Shown: in pieces, positions 63,098-64,000 of the stretch | Position numbering within the stretch: position 1 is the first letter of the stretch | How the letters are laid out: every line of letters starts with the position of its first letter | Assembly: GCA_902167325.1 (NCBI GenBank) | Contig: LR632930.1 | Span: 2,542,001-2,606,000, forward strand | Source: Chitinophaga pinensis | GTDB taxonomy: Bacteria; Bacteroidota; Bacteroidia; Chitinophagales; Chitinophagaceae | Direction of reading: 5' to 3' | DNA length: 64,000 nucleotides | Made by a program: the position numbers and the translations under genes | Notes under the pieces: generated by a model | The model's input: the letters and a program-made list of their open reading frames with translations, nothing else | What the model was told of the DNA's origin: nothing | Databases searched by the model: none

Positions 63098-64000
63098 TTA
63101 CTTCACCGCATCACTCTCAAAAAACGCTCTCACTTCCTTCGCCCACAAATCCGGCGCTTCCCATGCTGCGAAGTGACCACCTTTCTCCATCACGGTGAAC
63201 CGTTTCACGTTCACTTTCCGCTCCGCCCATTCTTTCGGGGTAGGGGCATCTCCGGGGAAGATGGCTACTCCGGTGGGTACGTTTACTTTTTGGGAAGAAG
63301 CTAGCTGCTGGGTATGGTCTACGGCGTAGGTGCGCATGGAGGAATTGATGGACTGGCTGATCCAGTAAATCATGATATTGGTTAGCAGATCATCTTTGGT
63401 AAAGTGATCATCGAGAGTGCCGCCGGGTGTGCGCCAGCTGTTGAACTTCTCTACGATCCAGGAGGCGAGGCCAACAGGAGAATCGTTGAGACCGTAGGCC
63501 TGCGTTTGAGGCTTGGTGGAATGCAGCATGGCGTAGGCACCTTCCCGGTACCACCAGCCCTGAATAAACTGCCCGAATTCCTGTTCCGCTTTAGACATGG
63601 TGCTCCAGTCTTCAGAACCATCCGGGTAGCCTACGTCTGAGAGGTGAATGGCTTTCACGTTTTCCGGGTAGAGATTGGCGAGTGATTTGGCAATACCCTG
63701 CCCCACATCTCCGCCTGCAGCGAAGAAGGTTTTGTAGTTCAATACATCTTTCATCAGCGTGGCGAAGATCTTAGCCGATCTGTCGTCTGTACTGGAAACA
63801 TGATCGGAGAAGCCGAAGCCGGGGATGGAAGGGATCACCAGATCGTAACCATCCGTCAATAAAGGGATCACTTTATGGAAACGGAAGAAGTTGTCGGGCC
63901 AGCCATGGATAAGCAGCAGGGGCTTAGCGTTGGGGCTTTTACTTTTGATATGCTGGAAGTGAATGTTCACACCATCAATCTCCACGGTAAACTGTGGGAT
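63098..64000 (-). CDS. Epoxide hydrolase-like alpha/beta hydrolase, 5' end outside window
   Basis: About 300 residues are visible; the frame stays open to the window edge (Ile-Pro-Gln-Phe-Thr before Val-Glu-Ile-Asp-Gly), so the start is missing. The oxyanion motif His-Gly-Trp-Pro follows Leu-Leu-Leu-Ile. The nucleophile elbow is Ala-Gly-Gly-Asp-Val-Gly-Gln-Gly (Asp as nucleophile, as in epoxide hydrolases), and the catalytic His lies in Lys-Gly-Gly-His-Phe-Ala-Ala-Trp-Glu. An N-terminal epoxide hydrolase segment seems to begin at the edge. It probably opens epoxides or related substrates; the natural one is unknown. Confidence 0.88.
   Translation of the reverse strand: MPQFTVEIDGVNIHFQHIKSKSPNAKPLLLIHGWPDNFFRFHKVIPLLTDGYDLVIPSIPGFGFSDHVSSTDDRSAKIFATLMKDVLNYKTFFAAGGDVGQGIAKSLANLYPENVKAIHLSDVGYPDGSEDWSTMSKAEQEFGQFIQGWWYREGAYAMLHSTKPQTQAYGLNDSPVGLASWIVEKFNSWRTPGGTLDDHFTKDDLLTNIMIYWISQSINSSMRTYAVDHTQQLASSQKVNVPTGVAIFPGDAPTPKEWAERKVNVKRFTVMEKGGHFAAWEAPDLWAKEVRAFFESDAVK

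Overview
The window looks like the chromosome of a Bacteroidota member close to Chitinophaga. The evidence is the type IX secretion genes (a PorQ homologue, and a giant adhesin with a gliding-type C-terminal domain next to a PorP/SprF protein), a FecI/FecR/TonB-receptor cluster, a tmRNA tag ending in Ala-Met-Ala-Ala, and repeated TAnnTTTG promoter -7 elements. The genus is an inference.

Layout. 1-8.4 kb: end of a metallophosphoesterase, two envelope proteins, Lon protease, PorQ, and an ABC ATPase with its permease. 8.7-10.9 kb (minus): pdxJ and ahcY. 11.3-25.9 kb: a giant Calx-beta adhesin of about 4,540 residues, whose middle is built from eight ~1 kb higher-order repeats of three Calx-beta-like modules each, followed by its SprF-type partner. 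25.9-26.7 kb: an 815-base gap with three related hairpin/terminator modules. 26.7-34.97 kb: a small membrane protein, PrsW, a PolX-like protein whose polymerase palm has lost its catalytic residues, a histone H1-like protein, L27 and L21, a GH3-family enzyme, dxr and rseP.

35.0-51.5 kb: ssrA (tmRNA), whose 3' end is the attachment site of a visibly AT-rich genomic island. The island appears to be two elements inserted one after the other. An internal att copy with a decayed recombinase fragment lies at 48.15-48.7 kb, and the outer att copy lies at 51.48-51.55 kb. The inner, intact element carries a serine recombinase with a coupled small ORF, two proteins with HEPN-type RX4-5H motifs, an unknown 446-residue protein, an OLD-like ATPase-TOPRIM protein, and a large protein joining an HNH nuclease to a STAND-like P-loop NTPase. 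This set resembles an anti-phage defence island and is the best candidate for an undescribed system. The outer, older element keeps an unknown 189-residue protein and an XRE regulator, and holds a recent IS256-family insertion with a perfect 8-bp target duplication.

51.7-64.0 kb: a sigma factor/FecR/TonB-receptor operon ending in two paralogous lipoproteins, a conserved unknown protein, a second TonB-dependent (siderophore-type) receptor, a small unknown protein, and an epoxide hydrolase-like protein cut by the window edge.

All calls come from reading the sequence and the translations. No database search or structure prediction was run.
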